DNA of 64,000 nt from Sapria himalayana (taxonomy: Eukaryota > Streptophyta > Magnoliopsida > Malpighiales > Rafflesiaceae). The DNA lies in assembly GCA_029783825.1 (NCBI GenBank), contig JAREIK010000374.1, positions 350,468-414,467 of the forward strand. The letters run 5' to 3'. The position numbers and the translations under genes are program-made. The notes below the pieces were generated by a model that had not been told where the DNA came from, made no database searches, and saw nothing but the letters and a program-made list of their open reading frames with translations. This document shows positions 25,080-40,369 of the stretch, piece after piece (the first letter of the stretch is position 1; every line of letters begins with the position of its first letter).

Positions 25080-26597
25080 AGATAGATATATTGATAAATA
25101 TATAGATAAACAGAAAGTTAGATAGGTAGATAGTTAGATATAAAAAAATAGATAGATAGATAGATATAATGGGAGTTAGATCTATAGATATATAGATATA
25201 TAGATATATAAATATATAGATATACTAATAGATAGATAGTTATAGAGACAAATAGACAAATAGACAGATAGATAGGGATATAGATAGATAGATAGATTGA
25301 TAGATAGACATATAGTTAGTTAGAAAGATAGATATACAAATAGATATATATAATCAAATAGTCATATAGATAGAAAGATATTAAGAAAGATATATAGAGA
25401 TTTAGATATATAGATAAATAAATATATAGATAGACTAATATTTAAGATAGATAAATAAACAAATAGGCAGATAGACAAATATCCAAAAAGACAAATAAAT
25501 TTCTAAAAATAAACAATTAGTTAGATAGACAAATAGATAGGTAGACAAATTGATAGACATATTGCCTGATAGATTGATTGAATCATAGATATATATAGAT
25601 AGTCTTTTATATAGAGAGTCAAATAAATAGATAGGTAGATAGTTAGAGACATAGATAGATAGGTAGATAGATAACTATATAGACATATAGATAAAAGTTA
25701 TATAGATAGATAGATGCAATGATTGATGAGTAGATAGGTTGATAGATAAATAGACATATAGACAAATAAACAAATAGATAGATAAATAGATATCAAAATA
25801 GATAGATAGACTGATAGATAAATAGCCATATAGACAAATAGAGAGATAAATAGATAGACAGTTAAATAAATAAAGAGATAGATTGATTAATAGATAGGTA
25901 AATAAAAGAATGAATGATTGATATATAGATACAAAGATAATTATATATTTAGATAAATATATAGATTTAGAAAAAGGCATATAGACAAATAGACAAATTG
26001 ATAGATTGATAGAGAGATAGATAGATGGATAAAGAATTAGATAGATGTATAAATAAATATATATAATATATGCATATAAATAGATAGACAAATAGATAGA
26101 TAGGCAGATAGATAGATAGACACATATACTGATTGACAAATAGATTTATAGATAGATAGACAAAAAATATATAAAAAAATACACAAATATAAAAATAGAT
26201 AGATATATAGACACATAAATAGAATGATACATAAATAGACATGTAGATAAATAGATAAATAGATAGATAGTTAGATAGTTAGATAGTTATATGATTATAC
26301 AGATAGAAATATAGATAGAAAAATAAATAGATGGACAGATAGATAGATAAATATAATTTTAGATTAATAGAGAGATAAATAGATATATTGGTAGAATGAC
26401 TAATAGAAAGATAATAGATATATATATATATATATATAGACAGATAGAGAGATAGACACATAGAAAGCTAGAAAGAAAGAAAGATAGGTTGATATATAGA
26501 TAGATAGATAAACATATTGAAAGATCGATAAGAATATAGATTGATAGATTGATAGATCGATAAAAATTCACATAGATAGATAGACACATCGACACAT

Positions 26598-26628
<31 letters not shown>

Positions 26629-26853
26629 CATATAGACATATAGATAGATAAATAGAGAGATAGATATAGATAGATAGATTGATAGATTGATTGAGAGAGA
26701 TATATAAAGATAAATAGATAGATAGAAATATATATTGATAAATAGATAGAAATATATATATTGATAGATAGATAGATAAATAGACAAATTGATATACACA
26801 TAAATAGATAGAAAAACAGATAGACAGATAGATAGATACATAGAGAGGTCTAT

Positions 26854-26886
<33 letters not shown>

Positions 26887-27187
26887 CATAGAGATATATA
26901 AAGATAGATTGATAGACATATATACAAATATACATATAGCAAGATACATAAATAGATAGACATATATATAAATATATAGATAGATTGATAGACAAATATA
27001 TAGATAAATATAAAGATATATAGATAAACAGATAGAATGGTAGTCAGAATGAAAGAAAAATAGTAAGATAGATATATAGACATATAGATAATTAGACAGA
27101 TAGAGAGATAAAGAAATAGATAGGTAGATAGATAGTTAAATAGATAGATAGATAGATAGATAAATAGATATATAGACTTATAGATAT

Positions 27188-27224
<37 letters not shown>

Positions 27225-27384
27225 TTCCTAGATAGATAAATAGACAAATAAATTTATTTACAGATACAAAGATAGACTGATAAACAATTAAACAAATTGA
27301 AAGATAGAAAGATAGATTCAAAATAGATAGATATAAAAATACAAATCCGGATAGATAGAAATATAGATAGATAGATAAACAGAC

Positions 27385-27418
<34 letters not shown>

Positions 27419-27605
27419 GTATGTAAATATGTATGTATGAATATTGATAGATATAAAATTCGATAGATAGATATATAGATAGATAGATAGATAGATAGAC
27501 ATATAGATAGATAAAATATAGAGATAGAAAGGTAGATAGATAGATTGACAAATAGATAGATTGATTGATTGATTGATTGACAAATAGATAGATAGATAAG
27601 AAGAT

Positions 27606-27643
<38 letters not shown>

Positions 27644-27990
27644 CTATATAAATATATAGATAGGCCAATATATAGAAAGATATATAGACATATAGATATA
27701 CAGAGAGAGACAAAAGGACAAATAGATTGATAGACATATTGACAGATATATAGATTGATAGTTTGATAGATAGCCAAATTGACAAATAAATAATTAGAAT
27801 TATAGACTAATAGACAACTAGAGAGAGAGAGAGAGATATATATATATATATATATATTGATAGATAGAGAGATAGATAAAAATAGACAAATAGGAAAATA
27901 TATAAATTAATAGACAGACACATAGATAGATTAATTGATTATTAGACAGAAAGATAGATAAACATATAGAAAGATAGAAAAAATACAAAA

Positions 27991-28023
<33 letters not shown>

Positions 28024-30510
28024 TTGATACATACTCAAAAAGGTATATAACTAGACATTTAAACATATAGACAGATAGATAGATAGACATAAAAAATATA
28101 GAGAGCTAGATAGATAGACATATAGATAGATATAAAGACATATAGATAGACAGATAAATATATAGACAAATAGAAAGATAGATATAAATATAGTTAGATA
28201 CCTATAAAGATAGATAGATAGACTAATATACATAAATACATATAGATTGATATATAGATAGAAAGATAGATATAAAGATAGATATAAAGATAGATAAAAA
28301 GATAGATATATAGATATACAGAGAGACTTATATATATATATATATATATTCAAAGATAAATAGATAGATAGATCAACATATAGAAAATAAAATTATAGAC
28401 AGATTAACCAATAGATAGATAGATATATAGATAGATAGACATATAGATACATAGATAGATAGATAGACTAATAGATTGGTATATATAAATATAGTTAAAT
28501 AGTTATATAGATAAATAGATAGATACACATTTATACCGATAGAGAATGATAGAGATAGACAGATAGATAGACAAACAAATATATATGTAGACATATGGAC
28601 TGATAAACTGATAGACTAATTGATATATATATAGAAAGAAAAAAAAATATAGATTGATTGATTGTTTGACATATAGACACAGACAGATATATATATTTAT
28701 ATATATGTATATATATATATATATATAAAGAGAGATAAATAGAATGATAGATAGATATACAAATTGATAGATATCCAACTAGAAAGATAGCTTGAGAGAT
28801 TAATAGATATATAGATAGATAAACATATAAATAGATATACATAAAAATAGATAGACAAATAGATACATATATATAGATTTAGACAGATTGATATATAAAA
28901 AGATAGATAAATAAATAAATAGACAAACAAACTGATAGATTGATAGATATTTAGATAAACAAAACTACACATTGATTGATATGCTAATATACTTGAAGAT
29001 GATTTGATAGTTAGATAGATAGATTGATTAAATGATAAATAGCCCGACAGTTACACATATAGATTGATTGATAGATACATATTTAGACAAATAGATAGAT
29101 AGAAAGAAATATTGATAGATAGAAAAATAGATAGATGTACATATAGACATATATATAGATAGATACATAAAGAGATAGATAGATAGATAGACTGATAGAT
29201 AACTATACAAATAGACTAATAGATTGAAAGACATATTGATACATAGATAGATAGATAAACATATACTTAGATAGATAGATATATAGATAAAAAGGCACTT
29301 AGACTAATAAAATAATAGACAAATAGATAGATAAAGTGATAAATAGACACTTAGACAAATAGATAGATAGACAGAAAGATAGTTTGACAAATAGCCAGAT
29401 TCAAATATACAGAAAGATAGAAAGATAGACAGATAGACAGATAGACAAATAGACAGATATACTAATAGACAATTAGATAGTTTGAAAGATATAAAGATTG
29501 ATAGATAGATAGGTAGATGTTAGACAGTTTGATATTTAGACATAGATATATGGATAGAAAGATAGACATTTAGAAAGATTGACAGATAGACAAATATACA
29601 GATGGATATATAAAAAGAAAGAATGATAAATAGATAGATTGATAGACAGATAAACATTTAGATAGAAATAGATAGATAGAAAATAGATAGATAGATAAAT
29701 AGATATAAAGATATACAGAAAGATTGAAAGATAGAAAAAATTAGATAGATAGTTACTTAGAATAATAGATAGATAGATAATAGATAGATAGATAAATAGA
29801 AAGAATAATAGATAGATAGATAGACATATAGATATATAGATATATAGACAGATAGAGAGATATATAGATAGATAGATAAACAGATATATAGATAAATAGA
29901 TAGATAGAAAGATAAATAAATAGATAGATAGATAAATAAATAATTAGATAGATAGAATAATTGAAAGGATAATTAACTAATAGTCTAAAACATAGAAATA
30001 TAGTTAGATAGTTAGACAAATAGAAAGATTGATATATAGATAGTAAGAAAGTTAGTTATTTAGAAAGTTAGATAAATAAATAGATAAAATGGAATAACAG
30101 CTTGATAGATTGATACATAGATACATAAGCTGATAGATAGATAGATAGATATTTGGACAGATAGACATTTAGATAGATAGACATTTAAATTGAAAGGCAA
30201 ATAATAAATTAGACAAATAGACAGATAGATATATAAGCATATAGACATATAAAGCAATAGACAGATAGATTGATAGACAATTACAATTAAATAGATAGAT
30301 AGTTAGAATGTTTGACAAATAGACATATAGATTTATACAAAAATAAAAAAAAATCGATATCTAGATAGATAAACAGATTGACACATAGATAGCTAGACAA
30401 ATTGATAGATAGAACGATAAATAAATAGAAATATATTGAGATAGATATATAAAAAGATTGAAGATTTAAAATAGAGAGAAAGGCAAATAAATAAATAAAT
30501 AAATAAATAA

Positions 30511-30548
<38 letters not shown>

Positions 30549-30600
30549 AATTAGATAGATAGACATATAGATAGATAGTTATATATAAAGAAAAATAGAT
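25080..30600. repeat. Higher-order satellite repeat, copy 1
   Basis: The left part (about 25080-26280) matches about 41500-42528: AGAAAGTTAGATAGGTAGATA, GGGAGTTAGATCTATA and TTTAGAAAAAGGCATATA recur in order. The right part carries anchors at 26287 (TTATATGATTATACAG), 27772 (AGCCAAATTGACAAATAAATAATTAG), 28968 (CACATTGATTGATATG), 29981 (TAGTCTAAAACATAG) and about 30469 (AAATAGAGAGAAAGGCAAATAAAT). The unit is about 5.5 kb. Confidence 0.8.
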
Positions 30601-30827
30601 AGATAATTAGTTAGTTACTTAGATAGTTATATAATTATACAGATAGAAATATAGATAGAAATATAAATAGATAGACAGATAGATAGATAACTAGACTTTT
30701 AGATTAATATATAGATAAATAGATATATAGAGAGAATGACAAATAGATAGGTAAATAGATAAATAGATAGATAGACAAATAGAAAGATAGATACATAGAA
30801 AGTAGAAAGTAAGAAAGAAAGATAGAT

Positions 30828-30868
<41 letters not shown>

Positions 30869-31085
30869 TAAATAGATAAACAAATTGAAAGATAGAATAG
30901 TAAATAGATTGATAGACAGATAGATAGATAGAGAGAAATTCACATAGATAAATAAACACATAGAAACATAATAAGATAGATACATAGACATATAGACACA
31001 TATAGATAGATAGAAAGATAGATAGATATACTATTAGATAAATATATAGATAGATAGTTAAAAATAAAGATAGATAGATAGTTAG

Positions 31086-31145
<60 letters not shown>

Positions 31146-31599
31146 TTATATAGATAGATAGACAAATAAACAAATTGAAATACATATAAAAAGATAGTTA
31201 GATAGACAGATAAATAGATAGATAGATAGAGAGGTCAATAGATAGATAGATAGATAGAGAGGTCAATAGATAGATAGATTGATAGATACTTAGAGACAAA
31301 TAAAGATTGATTGATTAACATATAGACAAATACACATATAGCTAGATAGATATATAGACAGTTAGATAGATATATAGATAGAGAAATAGACAAATATATA
31401 AATAAATTGGTAGATATATAGATAGACAGATCGGTAGGTAGTTATAAAGAAAGATAGAAAAATAGTAAGATAGATATATAAACATACAAATAATTAGATA
31501 GATAGAGAAATAGATATATAGATAAATATATAGAAAGATAGATAGATAATTAAATAGATAGATAGATAGATAAAGAGATATATAGACTTATAGATAAAT

Positions 31600-31647
<48 letters not shown>

Positions 31648-31787
31648 TTAGATAGATACATAGACAGATAGACAGATAAATATATTTACAGATACAAAGA
31701 TAGACTGATAGACGATTAAACATATAGAAAGATATAAAATAGATACAAAATAGATTGATATAATATTAGAAATCTGGATAGACAGAT

Positions 31788-31850
<63 letters not shown>

Positions 31851-31928
31851 TATATAGATAGATATAAAATTAGATATATAGATATATATATATAGACATA
31901 TAGATTGATAAAATAGATAGATAAATAG

Positions 31929-31959
<31 letters not shown>

Positions 31960-34299
31960 GATAGTTAGTTTGATTGATTGATTCACAAATATATAAATAG
32001 ATAGGCAGATAGAAAGAAAGAAAGATAGATAGATAGGAAGATAAATAGATAGATATAAAAATATATAGATAGATAGATATACATATATATATATATAGAC
32101 AAATAGATAGATAGATACATAAATATTTAGATAGATAGACAAATAAATAGTTAGATAGATAACCAAATTGAGAGATAAATAATTGCAATTATAGACTAAT
32201 AGACAACTATAGAAAGATATATATATATATATTGATAGATAAATAGATAGAAATATAGACAAATAGGCAAATATATAAATTGATAGATAGACACAGACAC
32301 AGACACACACACATATATATATATATATATTAATAGATTAATAGATATATAGATAGATTAACAAATATAAAGATTGAAAAATATACAGAAAGAGAGATAG
32401 AAAGTTAGATATATAGATAGATAGCTAAAAAGCAATATAACTAAATATATAGAATGATAGACATAACATTAGATAGACAAATAAATGAATAAATAACTAG
32501 ATAGAAAGTAATATAGATAGATATAAAGATATATAGATAGACACTTAAATATATAGACACATAGAAAGATAGATAGATATAAATATAGATAGATACCTTG
32601 AAAGATACATAGAAAGATACATAAATACATATAGATTGATATATACATAAAGAGATAGATATAAAAATAGATAGAAAAATAGATATATAGATAGACAGAT
32701 ACACTAATAGAAGGAAATATATAGATATAAATAGATAGAGATATAGAGATTCAAAGATAGACAGATAGATAGATCACCAGATAAAAAAATAAAATGATAG
32801 ACAGATAGATCAATAGATAGATATATACATAGATAGACATATATTTTGACTAATAGACTGATATGCATAAAGACAGTTAGATAGTTACATATATAGATAG
32901 ATAGATACACATTTAAACAAATCGAGAAATAGATAGATAGACAAATAGATTTAAAAATAGATAGATATGTAGACACATGGTTTAATACACTGATAGGCTA
33001 ATTGATATATAGATAGATAGATAGATTGATTGACATATAGACACATAGATAGATAGATATATAGATATATTGATAGATAGACATATAGATAAATAGAATC
33101 ATACATAGATAGACATATAGATAGTTAGCCAAAAAGAAAGATAGCCAGAGAGACTAATAGATAGATAGATATAAAATATATTTATAGATAGACATATAAA
33201 TAGATAAACAAATAGATAGATATAATGATTGACATATAGACAGGTTGATAGATAGAAAGATAGATAGATAAATAGATAGACAGACAAACTTTTAGATTGA
33301 TAGATATATAGATAGACAAAACTACAGATTGATTGATATACTGATATACATGAAGATGATTAGATAGTTAGATAGATAGAGAGATTGAATGATATATAGT
33401 TAGATAGGTATACATATAGATTTATCGATAGATACATATTTAGATAAATAGATAGATAGATAATCGATAGATAGAAATATTGATAGATAGATAAATAGAC
33501 AGATATACAGATAAACATATAGATAAATAGATATATAGATATAGAGATGGATATTTAGTTAGATAGAAAGATATATAGATAGATAGACTGATAGATAACT
33601 AGACAAATAGACTAATAAATAGAAAGGCATATTGATACATAGATAGATAGATAAATATATACTTAGATAGATAGATATATAGATAAACAAATAGACACTT
33701 AGACTAATAGAATAATAGACAAATAGATAGATAAAGTGATAAATACTTAAACATTAAGATAGAGAGACAGGTAGATATAAAGATAGTTTGAAAATAGCCA
33801 GATTCACAAATAGACTAATATACCAATAGATAGGTAGGTAGATAGATAGATAACTATATAGATAGATAGATAAAAAGATAGAAAATACATACACATAGAA
33901 ATAGATAGAAAATACATACACACATAAATAGATAGACAAATAGACAAATAGTTAAATAGTCAAATAGACAGATAGACTAATAGACAGTTAGATAGTTTGA
34001 AAGATATAAAGATAGATAGATAGATATTTAGACAAATATATATATACATTGAAAGATAGACATTTAGATAGATTGACGGATAGACAAATATACAGATGGA
34101 TATATAAAAAGAAAGAATGATAAATATATAGATAGATTGATAGACATTTAGATAGATATATAGATAAATAGTAGAAAGAAAGATAGATAGATACAAAATA
34201 GAAAGATAGATAAATAGATATAAAGATAAACAGAAAGATTGATAGATAGAAAAACAAATAGATATATAGATTCTTAGAATAATAGATAGATAGACAGAT

Positions 34300-34311
34300 A
34301 GATAAATAAAT
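34300..34311. repeat. Candidate LINE B target-site duplication, left
   Basis: AGATAAATAAAT also occurs at 40471-40482 directly after the LINE B A-tract. The length suits a LINE, but AATA/GATA units are common here, so chance cannot be excluded. Confidence 0.6.
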
Positions 34312-34324
34312 AGATAACAAGAAA

Positions 34325-35602
34325 ATGGATTACTTAGTTAATAAGAAATCCTTTTCCGATTTTTACAAGAAGTCCGCGCAAACAGTAACAGCTCTTTCGG
34401 AATCTCACACGAAAATTATCGAGGAACCCTCAATAATGTTTTCTACCGAAGATATTCAGAGGCTTACTGAACCCCATAAGTTCACGCTTGTGGGCAAATT
34501 CTCACATGGAAGGCCTCGCGTTGATGATATTTGTGCGGTTTCTGAATCAATGAATCTTATGATGTTGATTAAAATCGGCCTCATCGACGATAAACATGTG
34601 CTGTTACAACTATTTTCCGAAGAAGATTTTCATCGAATTTGGCTAAGAGGTATCTGGTATATCATGGGATTTCCCATGAGAACTTTCAAATGGTCAACAA
34701 AATTCTCGACTAAGGAAGAATCATCGATGGCACTGGTATGGTTCCTGTTTCCCTGCTACCAATACATTATTTTGATAAATTTACATTATACCACATTGCT
34801 TGTACACCTGGTTCTCCTCTTCTTCTTGATGGTGCTACTGCCACTCTAAACAGGCCAAGTGTAGCTCTTATTTGTGTTGAAACTGATATACAAAAACCAA
34901 TTCCCTCACGGATATGGATTGGAAATAATGATGGTGATGGTTTCTGGCAGCAAGTAGTTCCAGAGAACTTACTATCATACTGTATCTGCTGTAAAAAATT
35001 GGGGCATGGCTTGGAAAATTGTTTAGTTAAAAAAAGAAGGGAGGAAGTGAATCAAAAGAGAGAGGAGAGATCAATGAATGCAGGAGAGAGGGGCATGTTA
35101 GTTAAATACCAAAAAAAACATCAAGATGAACACACTGCCCGAACAGAAGAACAGAATATAGAAGGAACTGAATTGAAATTAATTGAATATAGGATTCCTA
35201 ATGAAACATAAAACAGGGCAGAAAATACATTAGAGACTATAAAAAGAACAGAAATGATTAAAAAAATATCATAACTGAACAAAAGAACAAGAGCGTACAT
35301 GAAAAATAAAATTACAATAAACAAAGGATGGGTAGTCCCTATTGTGGACTATTCGGAAGAAGACCCAGAAACAAAAAGTTTAACCTCCCTTTTTACAGAT
35401 GGAGAGGATAATGTGCAGAAAATAAGATTATTAATAGATGACATAAATATAGATAAGCTTAAACAAAAAATGGGTAATAAAGAGTGGGCAATGGAGGAAT
35501 TAAAAATAATGTCAATTCAAATGGGAAGAGATTGGAAAGAAGAAAAAAGCGAAGATCTAGGTTTAATAAGAAAATCAAAAAATATGAAAAAATATAAAAA
35601 TA
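34325..35602 (+). pseudogene. LINE B ORF1: DUF4283 and CCHC zinc-knuckle protein
   Basis: Plant LINE ORF1 proteins bind the LINE RNA. ATG 34325 opens the frame. A DUF4283 domain follows (residues about 40-190), with FTLVGKFSHGRPRVDDI, WYIMGFPMRTFKW, LPIHYFDKF and LDGATATLNRPSVALICVE. After it, SRIWIG...GFWQQVVPENL leads to a zinc knuckle CX2CX4HX4C in CICCKKLGHGLENC (about 34981-35022). One base is lost near 34754, shifting frame between FP and LPIHYF. Stops at 35209-35211 and about 35272-35274 interrupt the basic, Lys/Glu-rich C-terminal part. The native stop codon seems to have been removed with the start of ORF2. Confidence 0.9.
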
Positions 35603-38600
35603 GAACATATGCACAAAATCAATCTTGTAGCAATAGCTGAACCTATGGTGGATAAGGATCAGCTAGGACTCTACAAAACTATGCTAGGATTTGACCATGG
35701 ATATGCAAATGAAAATGGAAAATTTTGGTTAATTTGGAAAAATAACCTAAGCATAATAATATTAAAATAAACAAATCAGTTAATAAATTTTAGTTTGAGT
35801 CAAGATGTAAATGAAATAATTACTATAGTTTATGCTAAAAATAAAAGAGAAGAGCGAAAAGAATTATGGGAGGATGTGGGAAAAACATTTAAAGAAAACA
35901 AGCATTGGATTATAGGGGGAGATTTCATTGTAGTAAGAAGCATTAAAGAAAAGAAAGGTGGAAAAACACCAAATAAGAAAGCCATGATTCACTTTAACGA
36001 TACTATAAATAAAACTAACTTAATTGAGGCCAAATTCTTAGGATCTTCCTTCACATGGTGCAATAACCGAAAAAGGAAAGGTTTAATTTGGGCCAGATTA
36101 GATAGAATCTTTTATAACCTTAATTGGCTAGAGAATTATGGCTCTGCAGAAGTGAAACATTTAAATAGAACTTGTTCTGATCATAGTCCACTTTTAATCA
36201 CCATTAAAAACTCTTTCAATAAAGGAGGATCCTTTAGATTCCAAAATGCTTGGAGTTTACATCATGATTTTTTGAATTTAGTAAAAAAATCCTGGAATAA
36301 TGAGGCATCTGGTAATCCTATGCAAGTTATAAATAATAAGCTAAGTAGATTAAAAACTGAATTAAAAAAATGGAATAAGGAAATATTTGGAGATATAAAT
36401 AAAAACATAAAAGATGCAGAAGAATTAGTATTATATAAAGAATTACAATTTGAAAAAGATCAAAGTTTAAATAATAGAAATGCATTAAGTAAAGCTCAAG
36501 CAGAGTTAAAACTCAAACTTGTAATGGAAGAGGTGTTTTGGTAACAAAAATCGAAGATAAAATGGCTAAATGAAGGAGATAAGAACAAGAAGTTTTTCCA
36601 AAAAGCAGCTAAACTAAAATATCAGAAACACAGAATTAGGGGCATAAAGAATAATAAGAAAGAATGGGTAGTTAAAGATATAGACATTCAAACTTATTTT
36701 ACAGATTTCTTTAAAAATCAACTAAGTAATAAAAATGAGATTAAAGGAAATAGCTTGTTAGAAAAGATAGAAAATAGAATATCAAAAGAAGATAATAATA
36801 GGCTAATTAAACATGTAGAAGATGAAGAAATAAAAGCAGCCATTTATAGTATGAACAAGGAGAGTGTAGCCGGACCGGATTGATGGAATAGCTATTTTTT
36901 TCAAATATGCTAGGACATAATTAAAATGGACATAAACAAAGCCATTAATAGCATATTCTATGGAACTGAAATAGGGAAAAAGTGGGGAAGTTTTCACATA
37001 GTTCTTATTCCAAAAATAGAAAACCCACAAACATGGGAGGATTTTAGACCTATCAGCCTATGTAATTCAATATATAAAATTCTAGCAAAAATATTACAAA
37101 ATAGATTAGCCTATATATTGCCTAAAATTATTTCAATAGAACAAACCGGCTTCATGAAAAATAGATTAATTATGAAAAACATATGTTTGGCCAAGGAAAT
37201 GTGTAGAGAAATAGGAACAAAAACAAGAGGACGAAATGTTATAATAAAATTAGATTTAGCTAAAGCCTTTGATAGAGTTGAATGGAACACACTCTGCTTT
37301 ATTATGAGAAAAATGGGTTTTTCTAAAACATGGATAGATCTGATTTACAGGTGCATATATAACACATGGGCCAGAATAATAACGAATGGAAAGTTGGAGT
37401 GGAAATAAAACCAATTAAAGGTCTAACCGTCTAATACAAGGAGATCCACTCTCTCCATCTTTATTCAATTTATACTTAGAACTATTAATAGTTAACATTA
37501 AAGATAAGATGGAAAAAGGATTGATAGGTTCATTCAGACAACCAAAAAATACTCCACTTGTGAGTTGTCTGGCATATGCAGACGATGTAATGATTTTTAC
37601 TAATGGTAGTAGTAGATCATTAAAAAATCTGATGAGCTTATTAAAATGTATGGAAGATGAAACTGGTCAAAAATTGAATAAAAGAAAATGTCAATATATG
37701 ATATCTTATAAATCCCCTCTGGGATTAACTCATAGAATTAAAAAACTTACTGGTTTTTAACACAAAAAAGGTGAAATTATCTACTTGGGCTGCCCGGTAT
37801 ATGAAGGCAAATTTAAGAACGAATATCTAGAATTTCTAGTAAATAAACTGAAAAAGAAAATATCGGGATGGAAGGAGGAATTTTTAAGTTTAGGGGGAAG
37901 AATCACATTAATAAAACATGTCTTAAAAAGCATGTTAATGCATAATATTATGATTATCAAACCCTCTTGTAAGCTGATGAAAAATTTAGAAAGAGAATTA
38001 GCTAACTTTTTATGGGGAAAAAAAGAAGGTAAATATAAGCTACACTGGAAAAAATGGAGAGATTTATGCTTTCCCGTCCAAGAGGCTGGTTTGGGCTTTG
38101 TTAATCTAGCAGACTTAGCTAAAACATGGGCTAGTAGGAGATGGTGGAGACTAAAAGAAAATAATACATTATGGTCTAAATTTATGAGAGCAAAGTATTG
38201 TTTAAAAGATGATACTAACAATGAAAAAAAAGAACAAAAGTAAAAGCACACAGGTCTGGACACAAATGATCAAACAAAGAGAGATAGTTGATAACCACTC
38301 TAAACTCACTAATAAAGGATGGAAATGGACATTAACACAAGATGGAATTTTTTCACTTGAATCAGTTAAAAACTTAATTAGAAATAAGCAAGAAGAACAT
38401 ATATTATTTAAATGGGCTTGGAAAAATGACAATCCACAAAAAATTAAAACTTTTATGTGGAAAGTCTTGTCCAACATAATTCCAACAGATACAAATATAA
38501 AAAACAAAGGTGTTCAACTAGTATCCAGATGTGAGTGTTGTGCATCTGAGATAGAAACACTAGATCACCTATTTTCAAAAGGTAAAGTAGTAGTTGAAAT

Positions 38601-39459
38601 ATGAAAGAAATTAGGAATAGAATTACATATAAAATATGAACATAGTAACCTAAAAGGCAGACTTCAAAAATGGCTTAAACAAAAAGTGTCAAGTCCTGCT
38701 CAGAAATGGATTAAAAATAATGTCCCGCTAATAGCTATCTGGTGCATTTGGAAGGCTAGAAACTACAGTAGATTTGAAGGTAGAAATATGATTATAGAGG
38801 AAATCTAGAAGGAGATAAAAAAGGAAACACGGAAAATTTCAGAAATTCGCCTTATAGATTCACAGGATAAGAGCTTAGATAGAGACATTATAAATCACTG
38901 GAAGCTAAAAAAGAAACAACCAAAACTATTTAAATTCATGGGTATAAAATGGGAAAAACCACCAAAAGGAAGATTAGCATTAAACAAAGATGATAGTTTT
39001 GATAGAGACATAGGAGTAGCGGGAGGTGGAGGAGCAATCAAAGACTTGGAAGGAAAGCTAATATTAGCTTTTACTAGAAAGATTTCAGCTTCATCAGCTC
39101 TTCATGCTGAGATTTTAGCATTAAGAGAAGGTATTATATAATGCAAAAAATTAAACATTAAAAATATAGATATTCAAATAGATTCAAAAATACTATTTAA
39201 CTTAATTAATAGAAAAGATTCAACATGGAGATACGATGATGAAATAGAAGAAATACAGCAGGAATTAAAATCATTAGATTATAACATAAAACATATTTTT
39301 AGAGAAGTAGATGCATTAGCTGATGGTTTAGCCAAAGAGGGTAAAAAGATAGGTGATCAAAAATTTAAGGAAGGTTTTTTACCGAAAAAATATATTGGTA
39401 TAATAAATTTAGATAGTAAAGAAACTAATTACATTAGGAGGATTAGAGAAACCCATTGA
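35603..39459 (+). pseudogene. LINE B ORF2: endonuclease / reverse transcriptase / RNase H
   Basis: It is homologous to the LINE A ORF2. The first roughly 25 codons, including WNVRG, are missing; homology starts at about KIEHMHKINLVAIAEPMV. The endonuclease keeps the SDH motif (CSDHSPLL, about 36173-36200), but GDFN reads GDFI (about 35920). RT motifs are RPISLCN, KLDLAKAFDRVEWN (about 37247-37290), QGDPLSPSLF (about 37437-37470) and AYADD (about 37571-37590). zf-RVT is CECC...DHLFS (about 38530-38580). RNase H (about 38970-39340) has KDDSF, HAE, QIDSK and ALADGL, so the acidic set is present, with DGS changed to DDS. Stops lie at 35768, 36542, 36881, 36911, 37758, 38602, about 38806 and about 39139. 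Frameshifts lie near 37393, 37421 and 38235. TAA or TGA replaces a sense codon at several sites where LINE A is open. Confidence 0.93.
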
Positions 39460-40369
39460 GATTTATTTTCACCTTTACTTTGCTTGCTTTTGTATTTCTA
39501 ACCATTTTGATACAGCTTGTTAAAGAATTTACCTGGCCTTGAGGAGAAATTCCTACTCACACAGAATGGTTAAGAAAGTGATATAGTAATAAGATTATTC
39601 TATAAATTGGGACAAATTAGGGACAAGAATATAAATGTTAGGAATGTAGGCTATCTTTTTTGCAGATATAAGAAAGAGAACAGAGCAAAGCTAGACAATA
39701 TGGTTATGCTTATTGGTTTAGCTGTTTATGTCATGGGAGTCTATATATTTCGGTTTTGCTTGATTGGTCTGGAAGTCCATGTTATAAAGGGCTTTTTACC
39801 CCTATTTTAAGAATTAAATGAGTCAAAGGTGGTCTGTGTTAAAGTCTGTGTTATTTTATGTGATGTCTGTATTATGTATGTAAGTCTACAAGTTAGTAAA
39901 GAAGTCTGTCTCAAAGCGACATGGAAGAAGAACAAAGGATACACGGCTGGACGGTATGCTTTAATATCACATCAAGATTAAGTCTAGCAATAGATAAAGA
40001 TACAAAAGCAAAGAGATTACAGGAACAATGGAAAAGACACCAGAAACGATAAGAAGGGAAACCTCTTGAACTATGATGTTTTAAAACATAAGGGAAAGGG
40101 GGGAATCGGGTGCAAGAACATAAAGAATTTCTGGTTGTATGCAGGAAATTCCAAGTTGCCACAAGATTGAAACAAATATGATACTGAAAATAGAAATATG
40201 ACAAGAAGATTGTGCATTCAAGGATATCTCTCACGTTCCACACAAATGATAACAAATAAGGATAAAAGAGGTTATATTCATGGAAAGGAAAAAGATCTAT
40301 CTAAAAGTATAGGAAAAGAGATTATTGGATATAGAATCTTAGGAAAGTCTTTTATTTCTAGTTATTAAG
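39460..40369 (+). other. LINE B 3' untranslated region
   Basis: Non-coding sequence between the ORF2 stop and the family 3' tail. The open frames 39607-39810 plus and 39911-40255 minus show no recognisable motif. Apart from the tail it does not resemble the LINE A 3' UTR by eye. Confidence 0.65.

Larger units (their letters stand above)
22601..34311. repeat. GATA/GACA satellite array, block II
   Basis: Degenerate tetranucleotide repeats with GATA on the plus strand, with AT runs (for example about 27187-27222, 30515-30543, 30832-30866, 31092-31142, 31606-31645). Long minus-strand open frames are Leu-Ser-Ile-Tyr artefacts. Unlike a random microsatellite, it contains ordered, recurring anchor segments that define longer repeat units (see the separate entries). 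LINE B interrupts it at 34312. Confidence 0.95.

Noticed and set aside
39607..40255. Small open frames in the LINE B 3' UTR
   Set aside because: They are short, lack motifs and are inside the element between the ORF2 stop and the 3' tail.
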